Shown in pieces: positions 12,201 to 21,021 of a stretch of 64,000 nt of DNA (positions within the stretch are counted from its first letter, which is position 1; every line of letters begins with the position of its first letter). The notes below the pieces were generated by a model. It made no database searches, was not told the DNA's origin, and worked only from the letters and a program-made list of their open reading frames with translations. Location: NCBI GenBank assembly GCA_016196035.1, contig JACPYM010000011.1:45129-109128 (forward strand). Direction: 5' to 3'. The DNA comes from Acidobacteriota bacterium. GTDB lineage: Bacteria > Acidobacteriota > Blastocatellia > RBC074. Position numbers and translations under genes: made by a program.

Positions 12201-15200
12201 GCCGCGCCCGGCAATTACGGCGGCCCCACGCAGACGCAGCGCCCGCTGCCCGGTTCGCCGGCCATCAACGCGGGCGACAACTGCGTCTTCGACAACACCT
12301 GCTCGCCCAATCCGCTCGGCTTCAACCTGACCAGCGATCAGCGCGGTGCAACCTTCAGTCGGAAAGTGGGCGGCACGATGGACATCGGCGCGGTCGAGAC
12401 CAGCTACGCGCTCGCGGCCACCGGCGGCACGCCGCAAAGCACGGTCGTCAACACGAACTTCACCAATCCATTGGTCGCCACGCTGACCGAATCCGGTCAA
12501 CCGGTCAGCGGCGTTTCAATCACCTTCACCGCGCAAGCCGCCAACAACGGCGCGAGCGCGAGCTTCACCGGCAGCAACCCGGCGACGACCAACGCCAGCG
12601 GACAAGCCAGCGTGAACGTCGCGGCGAATGCCTTCACGGGCAGTTACAGCGTGACGGCCAATACCACGCCGGGCCTGGCGACGGCGGCCAGTTTCACGCT
12701 GACCAATACCTGCCCAATGATCACGGTGAATGCGCCTGCCACGACGACCGGCACGGCGGGCTTCGCCTTCAATCAAATGTTCACGCAAACAGGCGGCGTT
12801 GGCGCGCCGACGTTCAGCTTGCAAAGCGGGACCTTGCCGCAGGGCTTGACGCTGGCGGGCAATGGTGTCTTGAGCGGCACGCCCGTGCAAACGGGCACGT
12901 TCCCGCTGACGGTCAAAGCCACCGACGCGAACAACTGCACCGGCCTGAGCGCGCCGTATAACCTGGTGATTGGCTGCCCGACCCTCACGTTGAGCGCGTT
13001 GCCAGCCGCGACAGCGGGCACGTTGTTCACGGCGAACCTGAACGCGAGTCCGGCGGGCGGCAATTATCAATTCAGCAGCGCCGACAAACCGGCCTGGTTG
13101 ACGCTGGCCGCCAATGGCGCACTCACGGGCACGCCGCCGACGGCGGGGCCGGTGAACTTCACCCTCGGCGTGACCGGCTTTGGCGGCGCGTGCGGACAAA
13201 GCTTCAATGTCACGCTCGTGGTCAACTGCCCAAGCCTCATGCTCGCGCCGGCGACGTTACCCAATGCGGCGATCAACACCGCCTATCCAACAATGCTCAG
13301 CGCGACGCCGGCGGGTGGCAATTACAGCTTTGTGGTGACGAGTGGTTTGTTACCCGCCGGGTTGGCGCTCAACGGCAATGGCAGTTTCAGCGGCGCGCCG
13401 ACGCAAAGCGGCGTGTTCAACTTCCGCGTCACGGCGACGGGCTTCGGCGCGTGCGGCAGCTTTCGCGATTATGTATTGACGGTCGAATGTCCGGGCGTGT
13501 CACTCAATCCGGCCAGCTTGCCGGGCGGCATGGTAGGCGCGGCGTATAACCAAAGCATCGCGGCAAGTCCGGCGGGTGCGTACAGCTACAACGTGACGAG
13601 TGGGGCGTTGCCGGTGGGGTTGACACTCAATGCGGCGACGGGCGCGTTGACGGGCACGCCTGCGCAAGCGGGCACGTTCAGCTTCACGCTGGCGGCGGCG
13701 GCGGGCGCGTGTGCGGCCTCACGCAGCTACACGGTGACGATGGGTTGCGCGGGCATCACGCTGGGCGCGTTGGCGAATGCCACGGTGGGCACGAGCTACG
13801 CGGGCAGCGTGGCGGCGTCGCCGAGCGGCGCGTACACCTATGCGTTGGTCACGGGCGGCTTGCCTGTCGGGTTGATGCTCAATGCCACAACCGGCGCGCT
13901 GACGGGTACGCCGAGCAGCACTGGGACTTTCAACTTCACGCTCAAAGCACAAACGGCGAATGGGTGCGGCGGGCAGCAGAGCTACGCGCTGGTGGTGGGC
14001 TGTCCAACGATCGCACTGTCAGCGCTGGCGACGCCGACGTTAAATACGGCCTACAACCAAACGATCAGTGCGACACCGGCGGGCGGCAACTATGTTTACG
14101 CCGTCAGCAGTGGCGCGCTGCCAGCGGGCTTGGCATTGAATGCGGCCACCGGCGCGTTGACGGGCACACCGACAGCGGCGGGCGCGTATAGCTTCACCCT
14201 CACAGCCACGGGCTTCGGCACATGCACGGGCAGTCGCACGTACAGCGGCGTCATTGCGAGCACTTGCCCGACAATTACCTTGTCGGCCCTGCCGAATGGG
14301 CAACCGGGACAGCTTTACAGCCAGGTCGTGACGGGTTCGCCGAGCGCGACGTATAGCTACGCTGTGACAGCGGGCAGCGTACCGCCGGGGCTGACGTTCA
14401 TCGCGGCGGGCGGCTTGCTCTATGGCTATCCGACAGCGGCGGGCACCTACAACTTCACCATTACAGCGACGGATGCAAACAATTGCACGGGCGCGCGCGC
14501 TTACACGCTGAGCATCGGCAGCGGCGCGGCGGCGCTGGCAATGCAGGCGGACTACGACGGCGACGGCAAGGCCGATCCGGCGCTCTGGGCGGCGCAGGAA
14601 TGTCTCTGGCGCATCAGCAAGAGCAGCACCCAACAAGCCGAACAGCAAAGCTGGGGCATGGCGGGCGATGTAACGTTGCTGGGCGATTATGATGGCGACG
14701 GCAAATCCGACTTGGCGGTCTTTCGTCCCAGCAACGCGACGTTTTATGTGAAGCGTAGCAGCGATGGTGGCTACCTCATCAAGCAATGGGGCTTGAGTAC
14801 GGACGTGCCGGTGCCCGGCGATTACGACGGCGACGGCAAGACGGATATTGCCGTCTGGCGCGGGTCGAACGGGACTTGGTATGTGCTGCGCAGTGCGGAT
14901 CAGCAGCCTGAAGTGACGGCCTGGGGCGCGGGCTACGCGCCGTACCACGACGTGCCGGTGCCAGGCAATTACGATGGCGATGGCAAGACCGATCTCGCCG
15001 TCTTCCGGCGCGCGACCGGCACCTGGCTGATCAAGCGCAGCAGTGACGGGCAATTCACGATCAAGCAATGGGGCGTGGGAACGGATGTGCCGGTGCCGGG
15101 CGATTACGACGGCGACGGCAAAACGGACATCACGGTCTGGCGCGGCGCGGAAGGCAATTGGTACGTGCTGCGTTCGAGTGATCAGCGTGCCCAAGTCTCA

Positions 15201-15389
15201 GCCTGGGGTTCAACGGCGGTCGGCGATGCGCCCGCGCCGGGCGATTACGACGGTGACGGCCAAGCTGATCTGACGGTCTGGCGCGGGCCAACAGGCGCTT
15301 GGTACGTGCGGGAGAGCCGCACGCAGACCGTGCGCACCCAAAGTCTCGGTCAAAGCGGCGACCGCCTCATCGGTCAGCCCGCGCGCTAA
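9270..15389 (+). CDS. Giant secreted protein: beta-helix, putative-Ig repeats and FG-GAP repeats
   Basis: 2039 aa exported protein; start at ATG 9270, with GAGG about 9 nt upstream and a clear signal peptide (MKRHITLIVVLLSLLAG...TQAAP). In order: a right-handed beta-helix region with ATIQAAINAA and many NNT/NCxI turns (about 30-500), an Ig-like linker, a second beta-helix region beginning SGAGSLREAIATAC with GGGI(A/Y)N repeats (about 700-1030), a row of He_PIG-type putative Ig domains (each with xLPxGL...GxLxGTP), and a C-terminal set of VCBS/FG-GAP calcium-binding repeats (DYDGDGKxD, at least six). No enzyme motif was recognised; a surface or matrix adhesion role is inference. The C-terminal third is closely paralogous to the next gene. 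Confidence 0.88.
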   Translation: MKRHITLIVVLLSLLAGFALWRAARTQAAPFATLRVPEDHATIQAAINAAQAGDTVDVRAGTYNGAGNRELTVNKAITIKCRTGTGDDCIVEDGRGLAARTIVTFSTPNVTPVLDGFTLRAGTGFGFIAGGMYIYNGAQPLIRNCKITGNNAINENGGVLVENAFPEFRNCAISGNLGTGMKVTGVSIAALSDCTLSNNTSDGLKVGASTLGLFNEASGKPTALISNCRFENNTQSGLEVASIVPDSEPSAIVTGSVFSGNGQSGVDAFNADTLSLTNCALLFNTGIAPNAGGLNLLLARQFALTNSLVVGNRVIPRVAQPGVLDSPASAVALTFPRAAAVTNCTITSHNSPTLPTMYFVPALDTSLVNVPFRVTNTIFWGNTATTDIIGVNTPGYPAVTVSACDSQRGTMDVADGGGNLNVDPLFVRNALTNGATDAGDLRLQNTSPVINRGTTAGLDLNIFPKNVNNTPLDYAGNPRVFCAGQIDQGAYENQSTPSGGQLVFGQQPNGTTPNTPLSPTVTVRLVDACGTLMNSNAAVTLTLNNANGATLSGGSVNAVGGSATFNNLAVSKSGIGYTLTAASGALTGATSNAFDIACPNITIGTPASAMLGVLYSSSIAATPAAPSGQSYQYSLANNTSLPSGLILVSNAAGIGGIPAVSGNFSFDLKAELFNGNVSTGCSVTQTRTINVTCVSNPMVTNRNDSGAGSLREAIATACAGSTISFADGLTGTLSLTSDELKIERSLTIQGPGANLLNVQRGSGTPNIRIFHITAGDVTLAGLTMSNGQATPDRNGGGVLNEGTGTVTVTRSTLSGNSADYGGGGIANFSTGAVTVTYSTLSGNSATSVGGGIYNANLGTITVVNSTLTGNTSTVNGGQGGGLYNGNGLGGTVTLTNCTVAGNTANRAGGIYNQGADLVRLRNTLVAANTATTAPDAFGGLTSLGNNLLGKSDGSTGLTNNVNNDKVGTLAAPLDPLLAAPGNYGGPTQTQRPLPGSPAINAGDNCVFDNTCSPNPLGFNLTSDQRGATFSRKVGGTMDIGAVETSYALAATGGTPQSTVVNTNFTNPLVATLTESGQPVSGVSITFTAQAANNGASASFTGSNPATTNASGQASVNVAANAFTGSYSVTANTTPGLATAASFTLTNTCPMITVNAPATTTGTAGFAFNQMFTQTGGVGAPTFSLQSGTLPQGLTLAGNGVLSGTPVQTGTFPLTVKATDANNCTGLSAPYNLVIGCPTLTLSALPAATAGTLFTANLNASPAGGNYQFSSADKPAWLTLAANGALTGTPPTAGPVNFTLGVTGFGGACGQSFNVTLVVNCPSLMLAPATLPNAAINTAYPTMLSATPAGGNYSFVVTSGLLPAGLALNGNGSFSGAPTQSGVFNFRVTATGFGACGSFRDYVLTVECPGVSLNPASLPGGMVGAAYNQSIAASPAGAYSYNVTSGALPVGLTLNAATGALTGTPAQAGTFSFTLAAAAGACAASRSYTVTMGCAGITLGALANATVGTSYAGSVAASPSGAYTYALVTGGLPVGLMLNATTGALTGTPSSTGTFNFTLKAQTANGCGGQQSYALVVGCPTIALSALATPTLNTAYNQTISATPAGGNYVYAVSSGALPAGLALNAATGALTGTPTAAGAYSFTLTATGFGTCTGSRTYSGVIASTCPTITLSALPNGQPGQLYSQVVTGSPSATYSYAVTAGSVPPGLTFIAAGGLLYGYPTAAGTYNFTITATDANNCTGARAYTLSIGSGAAALAMQADYDGDGKADPALWAAQECLWRISKSSTQQAEQQSWGMAGDVTLLGDYDGDGKSDLAVFRPSNATFYVKRSSDGGYLIKQWGLSTDVPVPGDYDGDGKTDIAVWRGSNGTWYVLRSADQQPEVTAWGAGYAPYHDVPVPGNYDGDGKTDLAVFRRATGTWLIKRSSDGQFTIKQWGVGTDVPVPGDYDGDGKTDITVWRGAEGNWYVLRSSDQRAQVSAWGSTAVGDAPAPGDYDGDGQADLTVWRGPTGAWYVRESRTQTVRTQSLGQSGDRLIGQPAR

Positions 15390-15539
15390 CGCAAGCAAGC
15401 GGATGGCTGGCACGCTTGCTGGGGTGCGGTGTTGAGCAGGTTCACCGCCGCACCCCAATACGGCAAGCGGCAAAGCACGGCAATCAACCTCCTCCCCCTC
15501 CGCTGTCCACGCGACAGCGTCAAACCACGGAGAATCCCG

Positions 15540-18500
15540 ATGAAACGACAACTTATCACGCTGAGTATTACCCTTTGTCTGTTGCTGGGTCTGACCTTTT
15601 GGCAGCGCCCGCAAGCGATCACTGTAAAGGCTGCCCCGCCAGCAGTAGCTTGCTCAACCGCGAGTTTTAGCACTGCCACCAATTTTGCGACGGGGAGCAA
15701 TACGTTCCCGTACTCCGTCGCGGTCGGCGATTTCAACGGCGACAGCAGGCTTGATCTCGTCACGGCGAATTTGTTCACCGGCAATGTCGCACTGCTGCTC
15801 GGCAATGGGATGGGCGGCTTCGGTGCGGCCACCCTCTTCGGCATGGGAGTCCTGCCGGATGCGGTTGCTGCCGCCGATGTGAATGGTGACGGCAAGCTCG
15901 ACATCATCACCGCCGATGCGGGCGACAACGGTGGCCGGGTGTCAGTGCGGCTAGGCGATGGGATGGGCGGCTTTGGTGCTCGCACATTCTTCAATCTCTT
16001 TGGCTTTGGCTTCAATACTGTCGAGCCGCACGACATTGTTGCCAGCGATCTCAACGGCGACGGCAAGCTTGATCTCATCACCGCGAATTTCGAATCGGAT
16101 AACGCCGCCGTGTTGCTCAACAATTGCACCGCGCCCTGCGCCACGCCGAGTTTTGCCAACCCGGTGTTTTATGCCACCGGTTTGAATGCTGGCTCGGTCG
16201 CCGTGGGCGATGTCAACGGCGACGGCAAGCGCGATCTGGTGGTAACGAATCACAATAGTTCCAACGTCTCGGTGCTGCTGGGCAACGGCAACGGCACGTT
16301 TCAGACGGCAGTCAACTTCAATCCCAACGGCCAGCCGCTGGCGGTCACGCTGGGTGATGTCAACGGCGACGGCAAGCCCGATCTGCTCGTCGCCAATGAC
16401 AATCAGGACCAGGTCGCGGTATTGCTCAACACGTATACCGCGCCGACCTTCAACACATCGAGCTTCGGCGCAGCCACCAGTTTCAACGCCGGAGATCACC
16501 CGCTAGCCATTGACACAGGTGATTTCGATAGCGACGGCAAGCTCGATGTCGTGACCGCGAACCTGAGTGCCAGCAACGTCACAGTGCTGCTCGGCAATGG
16601 GATGGGTGGCTTCGGCACGGCCAAACCGTTCGCGGTCGCCGCCGCGCCGCGCTGGGTCGCCGCCCGTGATTTCAACGGCGATGGCAAACTCGACCTCGTC
16701 ACTCCCACTGATGCCGACAACGTTTCGGTGCTGCTCAATAATTGCTTGCCCAATCAAGCACCGACGATCACGGCGCTCGGCGTCGCGCGCAATGCGGGCG
16801 CGCCTGCCAGCAATTCCGCCATCGCCACGGTCAGTGACGCCGAAGACGCCGAAAATACGCTGAGCGTCACCGTCAACAATGCCGGCAGCGCCACCGTCAA
16901 TGGCGTCACGGTCAGCAACATCAGCGTGGATAGCAGCGGCAATGTCACGGCGGATGTCGCGGCGGTTTGCGCGTCGTCGTCGGCGAGTTTTACTTTGCGC
17001 GTGACAGATAGCGGTACGCTGGCCGCCACGGCCACGCTCACCGTCACGGTAACGCACGCCGCCACGCCGCTCGCTATCAACGTGCCGGCCACTCAACCCA
17101 GTTGCAACGGCGCGACCAACGGCAGCCTGACGATCAACGTGGACAACGGCACCGGCCCTTTCCAATACTCGATTGATAATGGCGCGCATTTCAGCAGCAC
17201 GGCCACGTTCACCGGCCTGGGCGCGGGCACCTATAACGTCATCGTCAAAGACGCCTACGACTGCAACCGGGCGATGGTAAATATCGTGCTGGGGCAACCG
17301 GCGGCCCTCAGCTTCACCACCACGCCCGTCAGCCCGACCTGCAATGGCGGGATGGACGGCAGCCTGACGATCAATGCCACGGGCGGCACGGGCGCGAAGC
17401 AGTATTCGATCAACAACGGCACGAGTTTCAGCAACACGCCCACGTTCTCTGGCCTGGGCGCAGGCACCTATCCCGTCGTGGTCAAAGACGCCAACAACTG
17501 CCAGACAGCGGCGGCGAATGTCACGTTGACGCCGCCAACAGCCATCAGCTTCACCACTACGCCGGTCAATCCAAGCTGCAACGGCGGGACGAATGGCAGC
17601 CTGACCATCAACGCCACGGGCGGCACGGGCGCGTTGCAGTATTCGATCAATAACGGTCAAAGCTTCAGCGCGAACGCGCAATTCAACGGCCTGGGCGCAG
17701 GCACCTATCAGGTCATCGTGAAGGACGCGAACAACTGCCAAACGGCGGCGGCGACTGTCACGCTGGCGCAACCCAATGCCCTTGCGTTCAACGTCACGCC
17801 GGTTGCACCGACCTGTAATGGCGGCACAAATGGCAGCTTGACCATTCAAGCCACGGGCGGCACGGGCGCGCTGCTGTATTCCATCAACAACGGCCAGAGC
17901 TTTGGGTCCAATCCCGTGTTTACGGATTTGGCGGCGGGTCTCTATCCGGTCGTCGTGAAAGACGCGAATCAATGTTTCTCGGCGGCGCAAACCATCACGC
18001 TGACGCAACCGGCGGCGTTGGCCTTGAGTCCGGCGGCACTGCCCACCGGCTTCGCGGGCCAGTCGTTCACGCAAGTCTTTACGGCCAGCGGCGGCACAGG
18101 CACGAAGAGCATCAGCCTGGCAGGCGCGTTGCCGAATTGGCTGAGCTTCACGCCCGCGACGGCGACGCTGAGCGGAACTGCGCCGCAACCGGCGACGGTG
18201 AGCTTTGCGCTGGTCGTGACAGACCAGGCGGGCTGCACGGCGAGGTTCAATTACACGCTGAATTTTGTTTGCCCCTCCATCACGCTCGCGCCCGCGAGCT
18301 TGCCCAACGCCGCCATCAACACGGCATATCCCCAAACGCTCACCGCCTCGCCGACGGGGACATACAGCTTCGCCGTCACCAGCGGTCTGTTGCCGGCGGG
18401 CTTGACGCTCAACAGCAATGGCGGCTTCGGCGGCGCGCCCATGCAAAGCGGCGTGTTCAACTTCCGCGTCACGGCGAGCGGCTTTGGCGTGTGCAGCGGC

Positions 18501-20447
18501 TTTCGCGATTATGTATTGCAGGTGGATTGCCCTGGGGTGACGCTCACGCCGGCGAGCCTGCCGGGCGGCCTGCTGGGCGTGGCATACAACCAAAGCGTCG
18601 CCGCCACGCCTGCGGGCAGTTATAGCTACAGTGTGACGAGCGGCGCGCTGCCGGCGGGCTTGACGCTCAATACGGCGACGGGCGCGCTCACGGGCACGCC
18701 GACGCAATCCGGCACGTTCACCTTCACCATCCGGGCCAGCGCGGGCAATTGTGCGGGGTCGCAAGGCTACAGCGTGACCATTGGCTGCTCGTCCCTGCTG
18801 TTTGCCACGACTTCGCCGCTGACAGCGGGCCAGGCGGGGATTGCTTATACGCAAACAATCGCGGTCACGCCTGCGGGCAGCTACACCTTCGCGCTGGCAC
18901 AGGGGAATTTGCCGAGCGGCTTAACCTTGAATGCGGCGACCGGCGTCATCAGCGGCTTGCCGTTGGTGACGGGCACGTACAATTTCATGCTGCGCGCGCA
19001 AACGGCGGGCGGTTGCAGCGCCACACAGGCGTATGCACTGACGATCACCTGTCCGACCGTGGCGCTATCAGCGTTGCCCACACCGACGCTCAACACTGCC
19101 TACAGTCAAATGGTCAGCGCGTCTCCGGCGGGGGGCAATTATGTCTACGCCGTCAGCAGCGGCGCACTGCCCGCAGGCTTGGCGTTGAATGTGGCGACGG
19201 GCGCGTTGACAGGCACGCCCACGGTGGCGGGCGCGTATAGCATCACCATCACGGCGACCGGTTTTGGCGCGTGCACGGGCGGCCGCACGTACAGCGGCGT
19301 CATTGCGAACACTTGCCCGACGATCACGTTGTCAGCCTTGCCGAACGGCCAACCGGGACAGCTTTACAGCCAGGTCGTGACGGGTTCGCCGAGCGCGACG
19401 TATGCATACACCGTGACGGCGGGCAGCGTGCCGCCGGGGCTGACGTTCATCGCGGCGGGCGGCTTGTTGTACGGTTACCCGATGGCGGCGGGCACGTACA
19501 ACTTCACGCTCACGGCGACGAATGCGAACCAGTGCACGGGCCAACGCACCTACACGCTGGTCATCGGCAGCGCGGCGGCGGCGCTGGCCTTGCAGGCGGA
19601 TTACGACGGCGACGGCCAGGCCGATCTGGCGCTCTGGTCGGCGGGCACGGGCGTCTGGAACATCGTGCGCAGCAGCGATCAACAAGCCGTGCAGCAAAGC
19701 TGGGGCACGGCGGGCGATGTGACGTTGCTGGGCGATTACGACGGTGACGGCAAGAGCGACCTGGCGGTGTTCAGACCGAGCAACGCGACGTTTTATGTGA
19801 AGCGCAGCCGCGACGGCGGCTACCTCGTCAAAGCCTGGGGCTTGAGCACGGACGTGCCGGTGCCGGGCGATTACGACGGCGACGGCCAGACGGATGTGGC
19901 GGTCTTTCGGCCCAGCGAGGGCAACTGGTACGTGCTGCGTAGTTCGGATCAGCAATACGCGGTGACGGCTTGGGGCGCGGGCAGTGCGCCGTACTACGAC
20001 GTGCCGGTGGCGGGCGATTACGACGGCGATGGCAAAACCGATGTCGCGGTCTTCCGGCGCGGCCTCTTGGCAGGAGGCGGCGCCTGGCTGATCAAGTGCA
20101 GCCGCGACGGGCAGTACCTCGTCAAGCAATGGGGCCTGGCGACGGACGTGCCGGTGCCGGGCGATTACGACGGCGACGGCAAAACGGACCTGGCCGTCTG
20201 GCGCGGTTCGACGGGTACCTGGTACCTCTGGCAAAGCGCGACGCAGGCTTACCGGATCGTGCAATGGGGCACGCTGAACGATCAGGCGGGCGCGGGCGAT
20301 TACGACGGCGATGGCCGGGCTGATCTGGCGGTGTGGCGCGCCGCTGAGCGAAACTGGTACATCAAATGTTCAGCCACCGAAACAATACTGACTAAGGCGC
20401 AGGGCCAGGCGGGCGATGCGCTGGTGACTGTGCGTCCGAGCCGTTGA
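15540..20447 (+). CDS. Giant secreted protein: FG-GAP repeats, SprB-like repeats, putative-Ig repeats
   Basis: 1635 aa; start ATG 15540 preceded by GGAG, with signal peptide MKRQLITLSITLCLLLG. The N-terminal propeller of FG-GAP/VCBS repeats carries D-N-G-D-(G/S) calcium loops (about 50-440). Four copies of an SprB-like repeat follow (pattern PxCNGGxxGSLTI...GTGxxxYSINNG...GLGAGTY), the type first known from Flavobacterium gliding adhesins. Then come He_PIG-type domains and a C-terminal set of DYDGDGxxD repeats nearly identical in order to those of the preceding gene. The two genes are tandem paralogues over their C-terminal halves. Role probably surface attachment or matrix; no catalytic domain seen. 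Confidence 0.88.
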   Translation: MKRQLITLSITLCLLLGLTFWQRPQAITVKAAPPAVACSTASFSTATNFATGSNTFPYSVAVGDFNGDSRLDLVTANLFTGNVALLLGNGMGGFGAATLFGMGVLPDAVAAADVNGDGKLDIITADAGDNGGRVSVRLGDGMGGFGARTFFNLFGFGFNTVEPHDIVASDLNGDGKLDLITANFESDNAAVLLNNCTAPCATPSFANPVFYATGLNAGSVAVGDVNGDGKRDLVVTNHNSSNVSVLLGNGNGTFQTAVNFNPNGQPLAVTLGDVNGDGKPDLLVANDNQDQVAVLLNTYTAPTFNTSSFGAATSFNAGDHPLAIDTGDFDSDGKLDVVTANLSASNVTVLLGNGMGGFGTAKPFAVAAAPRWVAARDFNGDGKLDLVTPTDADNVSVLLNNCLPNQAPTITALGVARNAGAPASNSAIATVSDAEDAENTLSVTVNNAGSATVNGVTVSNISVDSSGNVTADVAAVCASSSASFTLRVTDSGTLAATATLTVTVTHAATPLAINVPATQPSCNGATNGSLTINVDNGTGPFQYSIDNGAHFSSTATFTGLGAGTYNVIVKDAYDCNRAMVNIVLGQPAALSFTTTPVSPTCNGGMDGSLTINATGGTGAKQYSINNGTSFSNTPTFSGLGAGTYPVVVKDANNCQTAAANVTLTPPTAISFTTTPVNPSCNGGTNGSLTINATGGTGALQYSINNGQSFSANAQFNGLGAGTYQVIVKDANNCQTAAATVTLAQPNALAFNVTPVAPTCNGGTNGSLTIQATGGTGALLYSINNGQSFGSNPVFTDLAAGLYPVVVKDANQCFSAAQTITLTQPAALALSPAALPTGFAGQSFTQVFTASGGTGTKSISLAGALPNWLSFTPATATLSGTAPQPATVSFALVVTDQAGCTARFNYTLNFVCPSITLAPASLPNAAINTAYPQTLTASPTGTYSFAVTSGLLPAGLTLNSNGGFGGAPMQSGVFNFRVTASGFGVCSGFRDYVLQVDCPGVTLTPASLPGGLLGVAYNQSVAATPAGSYSYSVTSGALPAGLTLNTATGALTGTPTQSGTFTFTIRASAGNCAGSQGYSVTIGCSSLLFATTSPLTAGQAGIAYTQTIAVTPAGSYTFALAQGNLPSGLTLNAATGVISGLPLVTGTYNFMLRAQTAGGCSATQAYALTITCPTVALSALPTPTLNTAYSQMVSASPAGGNYVYAVSSGALPAGLALNVATGALTGTPTVAGAYSITITATGFGACTGGRTYSGVIANTCPTITLSALPNGQPGQLYSQVVTGSPSATYAYTVTAGSVPPGLTFIAAGGLLYGYPMAAGTYNFTLTATNANQCTGQRTYTLVIGSAAAALALQADYDGDGQADLALWSAGTGVWNIVRSSDQQAVQQSWGTAGDVTLLGDYDGDGKSDLAVFRPSNATFYVKRSRDGGYLVKAWGLSTDVPVPGDYDGDGQTDVAVFRPSEGNWYVLRSSDQQYAVTAWGAGSAPYYDVPVAGDYDGDGKTDVAVFRRGLLAGGGAWLIKCSRDGQYLVKQWGLATDVPVPGDYDGDGKTDLAVWRGSTGTWYLWQSATQAYRIVQWGTLNDQAGAGDYDGDGRADLAVWRAAERNWYIKCSATETILTKAQGQAGDALVTVRPSR

Positions 20448-20458
20448 TGCAAAAACGA

Positions 20459-20488
20459 AAGGCAGGCCAGCACTGGCCTGCCTTTTTT
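20459..20488 (+). terminator. Rho-independent terminator after the giant-protein genes
   Basis: A GC-rich stem GGCAGGCCA / TGGCCTGCC with a 4-nt loop, followed by TTTTTT. It lies 12 nt after the stop of the second giant gene and is the clearest intrinsic terminator in the window. Confidence 0.9.
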
Positions 20489-20510
20489 GTTCATTGACCG
20501 GGACAGCGGA

Positions 20511-20550
20511 GCGAATTTATCCGCGTGATCGCGCTGCGAATAAATTCGCC
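20511..20550. repeat. Small GCGAATTTAT hairpin
   Basis: GCGAATTTAT and ATAAATTCGC are separated by about 19 nt, in the convergent gap between the giant-protein gene and the small lipoprotein gene. Similar GCGAATTTATT segments occur again near 40425. Confidence 0.6.
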
Positions 20551-20562
20551 ACAGCCAGGGCA

Positions 20563-20964
20563 TTACTGAATTTGCCGTGGATCAAGCGGCGCGCACGAAA
20601 TTTCCACGACGGTGCACTTTTTCCGGAGTTCCTCAAGCGCCGCTGCCTGGCTGGCAAGCTGTTCCTGATAATCGGCGGGCGGATTGCCCCAACAACCAAG
20701 CAGCCGGTAAAACCGGATTTCGCGCCCCGCGCCGTCCACGAGCTTGTCCTTTTCACAACGCGCCTTGAGCCGCGTGAGCGTGGCTTTGACCGTGACCTTT
20801 TTGGCGTCACTGCCCGCCGTAGCGTTTGCCAGCGGGGCTGCCACCACCTCATCCAGCCTGACGTCTTCGGGCAAACAAGCGGCGAAGCCCTCGTTCGCGC
20901 CTTCGCTGACGCAGGCACAGCACAGCAGCGTGACCAACAATGAGGCAAGGAGTGTTAAATGCAT
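20563..20964 (-). CDS. Small exported (possibly lipo-) protein of unknown function
   Basis: 133 aa from the ATG at 20964 (MHLTLLASLLVTLLCCAC); an upstream in-frame ATG at 21018 would add 18 residues and overlap the preceding operon end. The N-terminal hydrophobic segment ends in LLCCAC, compatible with a signal peptide or lipobox. The mature part has four further Cys residues (AACLPED, ARCEK, GCWG, KKCTVVEISC), suggesting disulfides. No family recognised. It lies 57 bp downstream of the carboxyltransferase gene in the same direction. Confidence 0.6.
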   Translation of the reverse strand: MHLTLLASLLVTLLCCACVSEGANEGFAACLPEDVRLDEVVAAPLANATAGSDAKKVTVKATLTRLKARCEKDKLVDGAGREIRFYRLLGCWGNPPADYQEQLASQAAALEELRKKCTVVEISCAPLDPRQIQ

Positions 20965-21021
20965 AGGCGCATCATACAACAGCAGTCCTGCTGTTACAGG
21001 GATAAGCCAGATGCCCAAATT

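Noticed and set aside
16503..18854. 783-aa minus-strand open frame
   Set aside because: Shadow of the repeat-rich giant gene on the plus strand; composition is Arg/Ala-rich, with no start signal and no recognisable domain.
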